Shown here: positions 1-5,906 of the stretch, piece after piece
How positions within the stretch are numbered: the first letter of the stretch is position 1
How the letters are laid out: the number at the start of each line of letters is the position of its first letter
Source: Pseudomonas sp.
GTDB taxonomy: Bacteria; Pseudomonadota; Gammaproteobacteria; Pseudomonadales; Pseudomonadaceae
Direction: 5' to 3'
DNA length: 8,141 nucleotides
NCBI GenBank assembly: GCA_003488145.1
Contig: DNMQ01000169.1
Span: 1 to 8,141 of the forward strand
Made by a program: the position numbers and the translations under genes
Notes under the pieces: generated by a model
The model's database searches: none
What the model was told of the DNA's origin: nothing
What the model saw: the letters and a program-made list of their open reading frames with translations, nothing else

Positions 1-27
1 GTCCGCGAATTCATCCTGCACATCTGA
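1..27 (+). CDS. C-terminal tail of a YpjD/CcsA-like inner-membrane protein (partial)
   Basis: The window opens inside a reading frame whose last eight residues are VREFILHI before a TGA at 25-27. In pseudomonads and enterics the gene just upstream of this CNNM-type transporter is a CcsA-like (cytochrome c assembly family) membrane protein, YpjD, whose C-terminus, as I recall it, ends in a similar VREFILH-type tail. Only eight codons and the stop are visible, so the identification rests on that short match plus gene order. The stop is 17 nt before the transporter's GTG, which fits co-transcription. Confidence 0.55.
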   Translation, partial: VREFILHI

Positions 28-44
28 CGCAAACAGGCTAACCC

Positions 45-1331
45 GTGGAAAATCTACACCCCGGCTTTCTGGTCGGCCTGCTGGTCTTTCTGCTGCTGTG
101 CTCGGCATTCTTCTCCAGCTCCGAAACCGGCATGCTCAGCCTCAACCGCTACCGCCTCAGGCATCAGGCCAAGGAAGGGCATCGAGGCGCGCAGCGCGCC
201 AGCGAACTGCTGGCCCATCCTGACCGCCTGCTGGGCACCATTCTGGTTGGCAACAACTTCGTCAACATCCTGGCCTCATCCATCGCTACCGTGCTCGCGA
301 TGCAGCTATGGGGCGAAGCAGGGATCGCGATTGCCACCATCGGCCTGACCATCATCTTGCTGATCTTCGGCGAAATCACGCCGAAAACCCTGGCCGCATT
401 ACGCCCGGAAATTGTCGCCTACCCAGTCAGCCTGCCGCTGAAGCTGCTGCAGAAGGTGCTTTATCCTCTGGTTGCCATGCTCGGCTGGGTAAGCAACGGA
501 CTGCTCAAGCTGCTTGGCGTCGACCTGTCCAACAAGGGCAACGACAGCCTGTCCACCGAGGAGCTACGCAGCGTCGTACGCGAATCCGGCACCGACCTGC
601 CGCTGAATCGCCAGAGCATGCTGCTCGGCATTCTCGACCTGGAGCGGGTCACTGTCGACGACATCATGATTCCGCGCAACGAGGTTACCGGGATCGATCT
701 CGATGACGATCTGGAGTCGATCATCGGTCAGCTGCGCACCACGCCACATACCCGCCTGCCGGTGTTTCGCAACGACATCAACCAGATCGAGGGCATCGTC
801 CATATGCGACAGATTGCCCGCCTGCTCAGTCATGACCAGCTAACCAAGGAAAGCCTGCTCGAAGCCTGTAACGAACCCTATTTCGTACCGGAAAATACTC
901 CGCTTTCCACCCAGTTGCTGAACTTCCAGAAGCAGAAGCGACGGATCGGCATCGTGGTCGACGAATACGGCGACGTCCGCGGCATCGTCACGCTCGAGGA
1001 CATCCTCGAAGAGATCGTCGGCGAGTTTAGCAATCAGGACGTATTGCGCAGCCCGGATATTCACCCGCAGGACGACGGTACGCTGGTGATCGATGGCGCC
1101 GCCTACATACGCGAGGTAAACCGGGCCCTCGGGTGGAAGTTGCCTTGCGACGGCCCCAAGACGCTCAACGGCCTCATCACCGAGGCCCTTGAGCACATGC
1201 CGGATAGCGGCATCTGCTTGCAGATCGGCAACTACCGGCTGGAAATCCTGCAAGCGGCCGATAACCGCGTGAAAAGCGTACGCGCCTGGACCATCGACGA
1301 CACATCCTCGGACGAGCAGCAACCCGAGTAA
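45..1331 (+). CDS. CNNM/CorB-type (HlyC/CorC family) Mg2+/Co2+ transporter with CBS pair
   Basis: This 428-residue inner-membrane protein belongs to the CNNM/CorB family (E. coli YfjD/CorB type), linked to magnesium and cobalt transport or efflux. The order is the usual one. A DUF21 membrane domain spans about residues 7-160, with hydrophobic segments near 7-24, 65-88, 92-108 and 127-158. It carries the conserved FFSSSETGM (22-30), GNNFVN (69-74) and GEITPK (109-114). A CBS pair follows at about 204-325, with VDEYGDVRGIVTLEDI (305-320) in the second repeat. A CorC_HlyC domain covers about 340-415. The length is normal for the family. The GTG start at 45 is chosen because the next in-frame Met (residue 30) would remove the first membrane helix; AGG at 35-37 is a weak ribosome site. 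Ion specificity cannot be read from sequence. Older annotation as a haemolysin is misleading. Confidence 0.93.
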   Translation: MENLHPGFLVGLLVFLLLCSAFFSSSETGMLSLNRYRLRHQAKEGHRGAQRASELLAHPDRLLGTILVGNNFVNILASSIATVLAMQLWGEAGIAIATIGLTIILLIFGEITPKTLAALRPEIVAYPVSLPLKLLQKVLYPLVAMLGWVSNGLLKLLGVDLSNKGNDSLSTEELRSVVRESGTDLPLNRQSMLLGILDLERVTVDDIMIPRNEVTGIDLDDDLESIIGQLRTTPHTRLPVFRNDINQIEGIVHMRQIARLLSHDQLTKESLLEACNEPYFVPENTPLSTQLLNFQKQKRRIGIVVDEYGDVRGIVTLEDILEEIVGEFSNQDVLRSPDIHPQDDGTLVIDGAAYIREVNRALGWKLPCDGPKTLNGLITEALEHMPDSGICLQIGNYRLEILQAADNRVKSVRAWTIDDTSSDEQQPE

Positions 1332-1332
1332 T

Positions 1333-1355
1333 CGGGCCGGCAGCAAGCCGGCCCG
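1333..1355. terminator. Hairpin between convergent transporter and purT genes
   Basis: A perfect 9-bp inverted repeat (CGGGCCGGC, loop AGCAA, GCCGGCCCG) fills most of the 30-nt gap between two stop codons facing each other. Because it is palindromic it could end transcription from both sides. Neither side has a clear T-tract, so it may be a weak or Rho-assisted terminator, or only an mRNA 3'-end stabiliser. Confidence 0.55.
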
Positions 1356-1361
1356 CCAGCC

Positions 1362-2543
1362 TCACAGCTCCACTTTCACAGCAGCAGCTGCACGCAACGC
1401 CTTTTCTCTCGCCGCATCGATGGATACGTCCCGCGCCAGCGCGACCCCCATGCGCCGTTGGCCGCTTACACCGGGCTTGCCGAACAGACGCAGCGCGGTA
1501 TCCGGTTCTGCAAGCGCAGCAGCGAGATTGCCGAAGCTCACTTCGGTGGATTCACCTTCTACCAGAATCACTGCTGAAGCCGCCGAGCCCATCTGGCGGA
1601 TGCTCGGAATCGGCAGGCCGAGAATGGCCCGCGCATGCAGCGCGAACTCGGACAGGTCCTGCGAAACCAGTGTCACAAGGCCGGTATCGTGAGGACGCGG
1701 GGAGATTTCGCAGAACCAGACCTGATCGCCTTTGACGAACAACTCGACGCCAAAGATGCCCCGCCCACCAAGCGCCTCAGTGACCGCCAGTGCGATGCGC
1801 TTCGCCTCGGTCATCGCCGCCGGCGCCATCAGCTGCGGCTGCCACGACTCCTGATAGTCGCCCTTCTCCTGGCGATGGCCGACCGGCTCGCAGAAGCTCG
1901 TGCCACCCGTGTGGCGCACCGTCAGCAAGGTGATTTCGTAATCGAAGGCGATAAAGCCTTCGACGATGACTCGCCCGCGACCTGCGCGACCACCGGCCTG
2001 CGCATAATCCCAGGCGGCATCGATATCGGCTTCGCTGCGCAGCACCGACTGCCCCTTGCCGGACGAGCTCATCACTGGCTTGACCAGACAGGGAAAGCCC
2101 AGCGCCATCGCCGCCGAGCGACACTCCTCCAGCGAATCCGCGAAGCGATAGGGTGAAGTCGGCAAGCCCAACTCCTCTGCGGCCAATCGGCGAATGCCTT
2201 CGCGATTCATCGTCAGCTGCGCGGCCCGGGCCGTGGGTATCACGGTGTAGCCTTCGCCCTCCAGCTCGACCAGGGTAGCGGTGGCGATGGCCTCGATCTC
2301 CGGCACGATGTAATGCGGTCGCTCATGCTCGATCACCGCTCGCAGCGCAGCACCGTCGAGCATGTCGACCACGTGGCTGCGGTGCGCAACCTGCATGGCT
2401 GGTGCATTGGCGTAGCGGTCGACCGCTATGACTTCCACGCCAAGCCGCTGCAGCTCAATAACCAGCTCCTTGCCAAGCTCGCCGCAGCCACAGAGCAGGA
2501 CGCGCGTAGCGCTGGAAGACAATGGTGTACCTATTCTTGGCAT
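1362..2543 (-). CDS. purT: Formate-dependent GAR transformylase (phosphoribosylglycinamide formyltransferase 2)
   Basis: PurT uses formate and ATP to convert glycinamide ribonucleotide (GAR) to formyl-GAR, the third step of purine synthesis, independent of the folate enzyme PurN. The 393-residue product matches the family length. It shows an N-terminal GCGELGKE nucleotide/GAR-binding loop (19-26), then an ATP-grasp fold: Lys155, the SSGKGQ loop (160-165), EGFI (195-198), and the Mg-binding glutamates E267 (in GIFGVE) and E279 (in WFCEIS), followed by PRPHD. All sit at the positions expected from E. coli PurT. The reading frame runs nine codons further upstream, but the ATG at 2543 has a GAGGA 4 nt ahead and gives the conserved RIGTPLS N-terminus. 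It is the last gene of a four-gene minus-strand group, 44 nt after the DUF1289 gene. It appears intact. Confidence 0.97.
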   Translation of the reverse strand: MPRIGTPLSSSATRVLLCGCGELGKELVIELQRLGVEVIAVDRYANAPAMQVAHRSHVVDMLDGAALRAVIEHERPHYIVPEIEAIATATLVELEGEGYTVIPTARAAQLTMNREGIRRLAAEELGLPTSPYRFADSLEECRSAAMALGFPCLVKPVMSSSGKGQSVLRSEADIDAAWDYAQAGGRAGRGRVIVEGFIAFDYEITLLTVRHTGGTSFCEPVGHRQEKGDYQESWQPQLMAPAAMTEAKRIALAVTEALGGRGIFGVELFVKGDQVWFCEISPRPHDTGLVTLVSQDLSEFALHARAILGLPIPSIRQMGSAASAVILVEGESTEVSFGNLAAALAEPDTALRLFGKPGVSGQRRMGVALARDVSIDAAREKALRAAAAVKVEL

Positions 2544-2547
2544 GGAA

Positions 2548-2552
2548 TCCTC
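2548..2552 (-). promoter_or_regulatory. Ribosome binding site of purT
   Basis: GAGGA on the minus strand, 4 nt before the ATG at 2543. It selects this start over the in-frame ATG nine codons upstream. Confidence 0.75.
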
Positions 2553-2587
2553 GCGACACTGGAAATACAAACGAACCCGGCACGCGC

Positions 2588-2779
2588 CTACATCAGCTGG
2601 CCACTGAGGCGAAGTCGCTCGCTGCAGCGTTGAAGCACCTCGCGGCGCTCCTCGTTGCTCATCAACCCCCAGCGCCGGATCTCATCCGCACTGCGCTGGC
2701 AACCAACGCACAGGTCGTCCTCATCCAGAGCGCAGAGACTGACGCAAGGCGAGGCGACCGGCTTTTCCTGCGTGTTCAC
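2588..2779 (-). CDS. Small DUF1289 four-cysteine protein
   Basis: This 63-residue protein belongs to the DUF1289 family of small bacterial proteins, which has no established function. The hallmark is visible: SPCVSLC (10-16) and CVGCQR (24-29) give four cysteines (C12, C16, C24, C27) spaced as a metal-binding site, probably zinc or possibly iron-sulfur (inference). [14 protein letters not shown] (32-45) follows, the family's conserved helix. Its GTG start overlaps the stop of the upstream gamma carbonic anhydrase gene in a GTGA, so translation is probably coupled. No signal peptide or membrane segment is seen, so it is likely cytoplasmic. It sits between the carbonic anhydrase and purT genes. 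Confidence 0.87.
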   Translation of the reverse strand: MNTQEKPVASPCVSLCALDEDDLCVGCQRSADEIRRWGLMSNEERREVLQRCSERLRLSGQLM

Positions 2780-3297
2780 TCATCGCGCTCCAGCTCACGC
2801 GCGTAGCGCTGAGCGTTATGCACGTAGTGAGCGGCGCTGGCTTCGAGCATCTTCTTCTGCTCATCGCTCAGCTCACGCACCACTTTGCCCGGCGAGCCGA
2901 CCACCAGTGAGCCATCGGGAATTTGCTTGCCCTCGGCAATCAGGGTGTTGGCGCCAATGATGCAGTGCTTGCCGATCTTCGCGCCGTTGAGCACCACCGC
3001 ATTGATGCCGATCAGGCTGTAATCACCGACCGTGCAACCGTGCAACATGGCGTTGTGGCCAACCGTGACGCCGGTACCCAGGGTCAACGGATGCCCCATA
3101 TCGGTGTGCATCACGCTGCCGTCTTGCACGTTGCTGTTCTCACCGATGTGGATCAACTCGTTGTCACCACGCAGAACGGCGCCAAACCAGACGCTGGCAC
3201 CCGCATCCAGCCTGATCTTGCCGACCAGCGTGGCATTGGGGGCTACCCAGCTTTGCGGATGCGCTTCGACCCGCGACTCTCCCAGACGGTATTTCAC
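2776..3297 (-). CDS. Gamma-class carbonic anhydrase family protein (left-handed beta helix)
   Basis: This 173-residue hexapeptide-repeat protein belongs to the gamma carbonic anhydrase-like family (YrdA/PaaY/CaiE group), trimers that bind a metal between subunits and, in active members, interconvert CO2 and bicarbonate. The repeats span about residues 10-138. Candidate metal ligands are H64 (in SVMHTD), H81 and H86 (in VGHNAMLHG). RGDN (43-46) and NVQDG (56-60) match conserved active-site segments. A C-terminal helix (about 142-170) packs on the beta helix. The frame is open far upstream, but the GTG at 3297 has AGAGG 6 nt ahead and yields the conserved KYRLG N-terminus. The stop overlaps the DUF1289 start by 4 nt. 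Many YrdA-like members show weak or no measured activity, so catalysis is probable rather than certain. Confidence 0.92.
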   Translation of the reverse strand: MKYRLGESRVEAHPQSWVAPNATLVGKIRLDAGASVWFGAVLRGDNELIHIGENSNVQDGSVMHTDMGHPLTLGTGVTVGHNAMLHGCTVGDYSLIGINAVVLNGAKIGKHCIIGANTLIAEGKQIPDGSLVVGSPGKVVRELSDEQKKMLEASAAHYVHNAQRYARELERDE

Positions 3298-3303
3298 GAC
3301 ACA

Positions 3304-3308
3304 CCTCT
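3304..3308 (-). promoter_or_regulatory. Ribosome binding site deciding the GTG start of the carbonic anhydrase gene
   Basis: AGAGG on the minus strand lies 6 nt before the GTG at 3297. Upstream in-frame ATG codons would add about 49 residues unlike the family, so this site decides the start. Confidence 0.75.
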
Positions 3309-3364
3309 TCTTGTCAGTTGTACTCAGGCCACAGGAATGCCCCTCGCCCCTGCGACAGTGCAGC

Positions 3365-3982
3365 TCAGGGCTCGCGCCGCCCGGACAGATCGATGAATGC
3401 GGCAGGCGCGCGGCGCATTTCGATGCCGGCGTCATATATGACATTGACCAGCTCGACGATCATGATCGCGGTCAGGCCCCAAATCTGGTATTCGCCATAG
3501 CGGTAGGACGGGATGTACCAGCTCTGTCCCTGGTAATCGATGCGGTGCGTGACCTCGCGCGGATCCTCGCAGAAGAATTCCAGCGGCACAGAAAACACGG
3601 AGGCGATTTCGGCATCGTTGGCGCGGTACTCGACATAGTCCGGAACCAGACCGACGTAAGGCGTGACGTGGATGCCATGCACCGACACCAGGCTGCTGAG
3701 CGGGCCGATGACCTCGACCATGCCTGGCGCCAGGCCTACCTCTTCCTCGGCCTCACGCAGCGCGGTGTGCAGTAGATCGCGGTCTTCCGGATCGCGTCGA
3801 CCGCCGGGGAACGCCACTTCTCCACCATGGGTGGAAAGACCGGCGGCGCGGAGCGTCAGCACCAGCTCCGGCGACTCGCTGCGGGTGATTGGCATCAACA
3901 CGGCCGCCTCGGGCAGGCGGCCTTCCGGCTCCAGAAGATGCGGAGAATGAGCGCGCACCCGGTGGAGTATTGTGTCCAGCAT
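3365..3982 (-). CDS. NUDIX hydrolase of the CoA pyrophosphatase type (NudL/NUDT7-like)
   Basis: This 205-residue NUDIX protein resembles CoA diphosphatases, which split CoA or its derivatives into phosphopantetheine and 3',5'-ADP. The CoA-associated signature lies at residues 40-61 (VLTLRA ... [10 protein letters not shown]). The catalytic helix REAEEEVGL (76-84) carries the metal-binding glutamates. As in other CoA-type members, the spacing from Gly to REAEEE is one residue longer than the classic NUDIX box. The conserved Arg in the middle of the signature (R-x3-G-x3-FPGG) appears to be Ser50. The ATG at 3982 is chosen because it gives MLDTIL followed by the usual N-terminal helix. The Shine-Dalgarno is weak (GAGA), and the tandem ATGs at 4015 and 4012 are less likely alternatives. 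It is first of four minus-strand genes, 67 nt before the carbonic anhydrase gene. The substrate is not proven. Confidence 0.9.
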   Translation of the reverse strand: MLDTILHRVRAHSPHLLEPEGRLPEAAVLMPITRSESPELVLTLRAAGLSTHGGEVAFPGGRRDPEDRDLLHTALREAEEEVGLAPGMVEVIGPLSSLVSVHGIHVTPYVGLVPDYVEYRANDAEIASVFSVPLEFFCEDPREVTHRIDYQGQSWYIPSYRYGEYQIWGLTAIMIVELVNVIYDAGIEMRRAPAAFIDLSGRREP

Positions 3983-4088
3983 GTATTTTCTCGTTTCGTC
4001 TTTGATCGGCATCATGGCATGAAAGGCGGAGCCGCCCAAGGCCCGGAGAGCGCCAAACGAGAAGCTCCAACGCCTCGATGCGATATCA

Positions 4089-4117
4089 ATGTTACAACTG
4101 CGAACCAGGCGGGTCAG
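4089..4117 (-). promoter_or_regulatory. Possible sigma-70 promoter for the four-gene minus-strand group
   Basis: On the minus strand, CTGACC (4/6 to the -35 consensus) and TAACAT (4/6 to the -10) are separated by 17 nt. This would start RNA near 4082 and leave a leader of about 100 nt before the CoA-type NUDIX gene. The match is modest and could be chance. Confidence 0.3.
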
Positions 4118-4145
4118 AGCCACCCCGAACGGCGCAGAGGCTGCC

Positions 4146-4175
4146 TTGCCGAATCCGTGTGAACAGCCCAATATT
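4146..4175 (+). promoter_or_regulatory. Possible sigma-70 promoter for the zinc-ribbon NUDIX gene
   Basis: TTGCCG and AATATT (4/6 to the -10) are 18 nt apart, in an AT-richer spot just before the ribosome site of the plus-strand NUDIX gene. A start from here would give a very short leader. It is a weak candidate. Confidence 0.25.
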
Positions 4176-4188
4176 TCCCGGAGCAATC

Positions 4189-4195
4189 AGGAAGG
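4189..4195 (+). promoter_or_regulatory. Ribosome binding site of the zinc-ribbon NUDIX gene
   Basis: AGGAAGG lies 5 nt before the ATG at 4201. It is a strong site and rules out the longer in-frame start at 4078, which lacks one. Confidence 0.8.
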
Positions 4196-4200
4196 CACCC

Positions 4201-4767
4201 ATGAAATACTGCAACCAGTGCGGCGATCCGGTGCTGGTCCGCGTACCGGACGGCGACAACCGGCCGCGCTTCGTCTGCGACAGCTGCCAGACGGTGCACT
4301 ATCAGAACCCGAGGATTGTCGCCGGCTGCGTACCCGTCTGGGATGATCGCGTGCTGCTCTGTCGGCGTGCGATCGAACCGCGCCGGGGCTATTGGACCCT
4401 GCCGGCCGGCTTCATGGAGAACGGCGAAACCATGCAGCAGGCCGCAGAGCGCGAAACACTCGAAGAGGCCTGCGCCAGAGTGCGTGACCTGCAGCTGTAT
4501 ACCCTGTTCGACCTGCCACATATCAATCAGGTCTACATGTTCTTCCGCGCTGAGCTCGTCGATCTGGACTTCTGTGCCGGAGACGAAAGCCTGGAAGTGA
4601 AGCTCTTTCATCAGCAAGACATCCCTTGGTCCGAGCTGGCTTTTCCGACCATCGGCCGTACCCTAGAATGCTTCTTCACCGACCGGGTGCAGCAGACCTT
4701 CCCGGTGCGCAACGAGGCCGTGACAAGCTATCGCAACCGCCAGCAGGGCCACGCCCGCGCAGACTGA
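4201..4767 (+). CDS. NUDIX hydrolase with N-terminal zinc ribbon
   Basis: The 188-residue product has an N-terminal zinc ribbon (C4, C7, C26, C29; the Nudix_N_2 type also seen near NudC-like enzymes). A NUDIX domain follows with a good box: G70, E76, R84-E85, E88-E89 at the classic G-x5-E-x7-RE-x2-EE spacing. The usual Gly after EE-x is Cys91. VHYQNPRIV (32-40), GYWTLPAGFMENGE (63-76) and LFDLPHINQVYMFFRAEL (102-119) are typical of ADP-ribose/NADH-class NUDIX proteins. Substrates of this class vary, so a nucleoside diphosphate derivative is a safe guess and nothing finer. No membrane or secretion signal is present. The ATG at 4201 is set by a strong ribosome site. It is divergent from the CoA-type NUDIX gene, and the L,D-transpeptidase gene follows 58 nt downstream. 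Confidence 0.93.
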   Translation: MKYCNQCGDPVLVRVPDGDNRPRFVCDSCQTVHYQNPRIVAGCVPVWDDRVLLCRRAIEPRRGYWTLPAGFMENGETMQQAAERETLEEACARVRDLQLYTLFDLPHINQVYMFFRAELVDLDFCAGDESLEVKLFHQQDIPWSELAFPTIGRTLECFFTDRVQQTFPVRNEAVTSYRNRQQGHARAD

Positions 4768-4812
4768 AGTGTCTGCCGGACCGGCTGGCACATACAGGTC
4801 TGATGAAGTTCG

Positions 4813-4817
4813 AAGGA
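4813..4817 (+). promoter_or_regulatory. Ribosome binding site of the L,D-transpeptidase gene
   Basis: AAGGA lies 8 nt before the ATG at 4826, the start that places the signal peptide at the N-terminus. The ATG at 4769 would bury the signal peptide inside the protein. Confidence 0.65.
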
Positions 4818-4825
4818 AAGCCTCG

Positions 4826-5329
4826 ATGCGCTGGCTGCTCGCCCTGCTCTGCCTCACCTTTACCGCGTTCTCCCACGCCAATGCGACGCCCAGCCTGGGC
4901 GGTTCACCCATCGACAAAGTGCTGGTAATCAAGTCGGAACGCAAACTCCATCTGGTCAGCGCTGGCCAGACACTCAAGAGCTATCGCGTTTCGCTGGGCA
5001 AACAACCCGACGGCGCAAAGCTGCGCGAAGGCGACAAGCGCACGCCGGAAGGCTTCTACTGGATCGACTGGCGCAAGACCAGCGACAAATACAACCTGTC
5101 GATGCACATCTCCTACCCCAACGCGCGTGACCTGGCCCGCGCACAGCAGGAAGGCGTAGCGCCTGGAAGCATGATCATGCTGCACGGCACGCCACTGGAT
5201 GAGGAGTATCCGGAGTGGTTCTTCCACACCCTGGACTGGACCGAGGGCTGCATCGCGCTGAGCAACAGCGACATGCGCGAGATCTGGGCGCTGGTGAAGG
5301 ATGGCACGCTGATCGAGATTCGCCCGTAA
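4826..5329 (+). CDS. Secreted L,D-transpeptidase (YkuD domain) family protein
   Basis: This 167-residue protein starts with a signal peptide (MRWLLALLCLTFTAFSHA; cleavage probably near residue 18-20), so it acts in the periplasm on peptidoglycan. The rest is a single YkuD domain (about 29-166): VLVIKSERKLHLV (32-44), TPEGFYWIDW (73-82), MLHGTP with candidate catalytic H120, and TEGCIALSNSDM (139-150) with nucleophile C142. Many family members have [S/T]HGC here; this one has TEGC, so the residue two before Cys is Glu140. No LysM or other wall-binding module is present. Members form 3-3 crosslinks, attach lipoprotein, or (DpaA/LdtF type) cut such links; which applies here is unknown. It follows the NUDIX gene by 58 nt on the same strand and could be co-transcribed. 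Confidence 0.9.
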   Translation: MRWLLALLCLTFTAFSHANATPSLGGSPIDKVLVIKSERKLHLVSAGQTLKSYRVSLGKQPDGAKLREGDKRTPEGFYWIDWRKTSDKYNLSMHISYPNARDLARAQQEGVAPGSMIMLHGTPLDEEYPEWFFHTLDWTEGCIALSNSDMREIWALVKDGTLIEIRP

Positions 5330-5385
5330 CGCCAGGAATCAATGCCGGGGCGCCGCAACCGCCAGGACTGCCCCGACCCGTTAGG

Positions 5386-5703
5386 CTAGAACTGCATGTC
5401 GGACAAACGCCAGACGTCGAACGCAGGCGTTTCATACGGATGGGCCTTCTTCATTGCCTTCACGCTATCGTGAATCAGCTCGTCCGCCACAACCAATTCG
5501 ACCTTCCACTCGGGAACGTGCTGCACCTGCCCGGTTTGCCCGATAAAAGGCTGGCTACCCTCCAACGGGCGGTACTGCCCCTGCCCCAGTACCTGCCAGC
5601 AGCAACTGTCATATGCGCCTATGCGGCCAGCGCCGGCGGCGAACACTGCTTTCTTGACCGCTTTCAGATGACTGTCTGGAACATAGAAGCACAGCTTGTA
5701 CAT
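5386..5703 (-). CDS. Stand-alone NIF3/YqfO-type domain protein
   Basis: This 105-residue protein corresponds to the small PII/CutA-like domain inserted in the middle of some NIF3 (YqfO-type) proteins, here as a free-standing polypeptide common in proteobacteria. Visible hallmarks are MYKLCFYVP (1-9), a helix to AAGAGRIGAYDSC (22-34), QYRPLEGSQPFIG (43-55) and HPYETPAFDVW (88-98). The metal-binding halves of full NIF3 proteins are absent, so it probably is not a NIF3 hydrolase. A ligand-binding or trimeric PII/CutA-like role is an inference from fold similarity. The frame is open 24 codons upstream, but the ATG at 5703 has GGAGAGG just ahead and begins the conserved region. It lies between the convergent L,D-transpeptidase gene and the end of purL. 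Its biological role is unknown. Confidence 0.88.
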   Translation of the reverse strand: MYKLCFYVPDSHLKAVKKAVFAAGAGRIGAYDSCCWQVLGQGQYRPLEGSQPFIGQTGQVQHVPEWKVELVVADELIHDSVKAMKKAHPYETPAFDVWRLSDMQF

Positions 5704-5706
5704 CGA

Positions 5707-5713
5707 CCTCTCC
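5707..5713 (-). promoter_or_regulatory. Ribosome binding site of the NIF3-domain gene
   Basis: GGAGAGG on the minus strand ends 3 nt before the ATG at 5703; its GGAG core is 6 nt away. This favours the short 105-residue form over the 129-residue one. Confidence 0.7.
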
Positions 5714-5845
5714 GTGCAGATGAGCCCGACCTCCACCGGCCGAGCGAACTGGCATTCTGCCATCCGTGTGCGCACCGAATAGTGCGGCGCGTCATAGCTC
5801 AGACGACACTTTGCGCTGCCGGTTCATAGACCTTTGTCACAAATG

Positions 5846-5876
5846 AAAAAGCCCGCCGATATGCTATCGACGGGCT
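5846..5876 (-). terminator. Intrinsic terminator of purL
   Basis: Read on the minus strand, AGCCCGTCGAT, loop AGCAT and ATCGGCGGGCT form an 11-bp stem with one T-G wobble, followed by four further T (five in a row with the last stem base) and then C. It starts 30 nt after the purL stop. This is a textbook Rho-independent terminator. On the plus strand there is no T-tract, so it is directional. Confidence 0.92.
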
Positions 5877-5906
5877 CCTCGGGAATGGCCAGATTGACCC
5901 GGTCGG

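Larger units (their letters stand above)
5704..5906. other. Intergenic region between purL and the NIF3-domain gene
   Basis: The 203 nt hold the purL terminator at the purL side and the NIF3-gene ribosome site at the other. Since the terminator should stop purL transcripts, the NIF3-domain gene probably has its own promoter here, but I could not find a convincing -35/-10 pair. An 11-nt inverted repeat, TTTGTCACAAA (5833-5843), lies directly past the terminator. Confidence 0.5.

Noticed and set aside
840..1346. Minus-strand open frame of 168 codons opposite the transporter gene
   Set aside because: It is a shadow of the conserved CBS and CorC_HlyC region on the other strand.
3032..3775. Plus-strand open frame of 247 codons across the carbonic anhydrase and CoA-type NUDIX genes
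   Set aside because: It is antisense to two clear genes and their gap, with low-complexity composition and no family motif.
3983..4186. N-terminal extension of the CoA-type NUDIX protein by 68 codons
   Set aside because: The extension has no family similarity and no good ribosome site; the shorter start fits the usual length.
4078..4200. N-terminal extension of the zinc-ribbon NUDIX protein by 41 codons, with a CxxC-like YQCYNCE
   Set aside because: The strong ribosome site before 4201 and the family N-terminus there decide against it; the cysteines upstream are probably chance.
5346..5375. Possible terminator hairpin (CGGGGC ... GCCCCG) between the convergent L,D-transpeptidase and NIF3-domain genes
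   Set aside because: The stem is only 6 bp with an 18-nt loop and no T-tract on either strand, too weak to call.
5768..5775. Palindrome GTGCGCAC upstream of the NIF3-domain gene
   Set aside because: Eight-base GC-rich palindromes are expected by chance in this composition, and no promoter lies around it.
5833..5843. Inverted repeat TTTGTCACAAA near the purL terminator as an operator
   Set aside because: It is short, matches no operator I recognise, and lies more than 120 nt from the next start codon.
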